Shown: in pieces, positions 15,100 to 15,607 of the stretch
Numbering within the stretch: the stretch's first letter is position 1
Layout of the letters: each line of letters starts with the position of its first letter
Assembly: GCA_017558425.1 (NCBI GenBank)
Contig: JAFYVD010000060.1
Span: forward strand, 1-15,607
Source of the DNA: Clostridia bacterium
GTDB taxonomy: Bacteria > Bacillota_A > Clostridia > RUG12999
Length of the DNA stretch: 15,607 nt
Direction: 5' to 3'
Position numbers and translations under genes: made by a program
The notes under the pieces: model-generated
The model's database searches: none
Told to the model about the DNA's origin: nothing
Seen by the model: the letters and a program-made list of their open reading frames with translations, nothing else

Positions 15100-15124
15100 A
15101 TAAAAATTTGATAAAAATATTCAA
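15097..15124 (-). promoter_or_regulatory. Candidate promoter of the small acidic gene
   Basis: On the minus strand TTGAAT (15124-15119) and TATAAC (15102-15097) are 16 bases apart, giving a start near 15090 and a leader of about 18 bases. The -35 overlaps the T-run of the upstream terminator, so chance matches in AT-rich DNA must be considered. Confidence 0.5.
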
Positions 15125-15172
15125 AAACGGCGACTTTATCAGGGATTTCTCCCAGGATAAAGCCGCCGTTTT
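15124..15172 (-). terminator. Strong intrinsic terminator of the beta-helix gene
   Basis: In minus-strand RNA the arms AAAACGGCGGCUUUAUC (15172-15156) and GAUAAAGUCGCCGUUUU (15140-15124) pair over 17 positions with one G-U wobble. The apex holds a second short stem GGGA-GAAA-UCCC with a GNRA tetraloop. The T-rich tail TTTTTGAATATTTTT follows. It lies 9 bases after the stop of the gene entering from the right. The wobble is a mismatch on the plus strand, which fits a minus-strand role. Confidence 0.88.
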
Positions 15173-15181
15173 GTGTTATTT

Positions 15182-15607
15182 TCAGTCGAGCTCGCGGAGG
15201 TCGTTGATAAATCCGCCGCCGTCAAAGCATACTATATTTTCATATGAGAAATTTTTGATTTTTTTACCGGCCAGAGAAAGAGCATAATGTGCTCTTGAAC
15301 GGACATTTTTTATCACTATATTATACATATCATCTTCGGTTACAGGTCGGGAACCATACAAACGGGTATCATTGACTTTAACACCGCTGTCCCCGTGAGT
15401 AAGAAGGTGGTTTGACTGGCCGGAAATGTCTTCAACGCCATCGACCATTACGTTGTGCAATCGAGCTTCACCCTGACAAAGCAAGCGCACATTGGATGCG
15501 AGAGTTTCGGAAACAACATTTTTGATTTTTATATAACATAAATCGGAGGACAAACCTTCAACTGCATACATTTTTTCGACTGTTCCGTTGAGTGCTGTCA
15601 AAGCTAC
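15182..15607 (-). CDS. Probable parallel beta-helix protein (pectate lyase/GH28-like), C-terminal fragment
   Basis: The reading frame is open to the right edge, so only the last 141 codons are present; no true start is in the window (the codon at 15601 is an internal TTG). The sequence shows repeating short beta-strand rungs with the pattern [IV]x[IV]xNV: IKIKNVVSE, LHNVMVDGVED, YNIVIKNVRSR and KNFSYENIVCFDGG. Stacked rungs with hydrophobic positions and Asn-Val are typical of right-handed beta-helix polysaccharide enzymes such as pectate lyases and family 28 hydrolases. No catalytic residues can be assigned in this fragment, so enzyme type and secretion are unknown. Such genes often act on plant or host polysaccharides. 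It ends at a strong terminator. Confidence 0.6.
   Translation of the reverse strand, partial: VALTALNGTVEKMYAVEGLSSDLCYIKIKNVVSETLASNVRLLCQGEARLHNVMVDGVEDISGQSNHLLTHGDSGVKVNDTRLYGSRPVTEDDMYNIVIKNVRSRAHYALSLAGKKIKNFSYENIVCFDGGGFINDLRELD

Noticed and set aside
1..15607. CRISPR array, insertion sequence, tRNA or rRNA
   Set aside because: No regular spaced repeats, transposase motifs, terminal inverted repeats or RNA gene signatures were seen on reading through the window.

Overview
This window looks like chromosomal DNA from a low-to-moderate GC, endospore-lineage Firmicute, most likely an uncultured Clostridia or Oscillospirales-type organism. The evidence is a murG-murA-ftsQ gene order in the cell-wall cluster, strong AGGAGG-type ribosome binding sites, sigma-A-type TTGAnn/TATAAT promoters, a SpoVD-like penicillin-binding protein, and a DUF421/DUF4363 gene pair. 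Species cannot be named from sequence alone.

Positions 10448 down to 1 (minus strand) hold the division and cell wall (dcw) cluster, in transcription order: mraZ, rsmH, ftsL-like, a SpoVD/FtsI-type transpeptidase with two PASTA domains, murE, mraY, ftsW, murG, murA and the first 33 codons of ftsQ/divIB, which runs off the left edge. Genes are separated by 7 to 109 bases and look like one operon. MurE, MraY, MurG and MurA make or modify precursors up to lipid II. FtsW and the PBP polymerise and cross-link at the septum, and FtsL and FtsQ regulate them. murF and murD, often present in this cluster, are absent from their usual slots. In front of mraZ there is a TTGATT/TATAAT promoter, a ladder of 11-bp direct repeats (a probable MraZ operator), and an array of A-tracts at helical spacing.

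Positions 10612 to 14229 (plus strand, divergent from dcw) hold three overlapping genes: a DUF421 (YetF-type) membrane protein, a small DUF4363 protein, and a PEGLP-type calcium-transporting P-type ATPase with a short, cysteine-rich nucleotide-binding domain. Positions 14226 to 14805 hold a lipoprotein gene with its own extended -10 promoter.

Positions 14813 to 15607 hold a perfect inverted repeat between convergent genes, a small acidic tyrosine-rich protein on the minus strand, a strong intrinsic terminator, and the C-terminal part of a probable parallel beta-helix protein that enters from the right edge.

Most of the window is ordinary core chromosome. I did not find a CRISPR array, mobile element, tRNA, rRNA or obvious defence system. 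The best leads are regulatory: the MraZ repeat ladder with its phased A-tracts, and two hairpins that would hide the ribosome binding sites of murA and of the small acidic gene. Other leads are the DNPA motif in MurE, a SpoVD-like cysteine pair in the PBP, and the fused DUF421-DUF4363-calcium pump operon.
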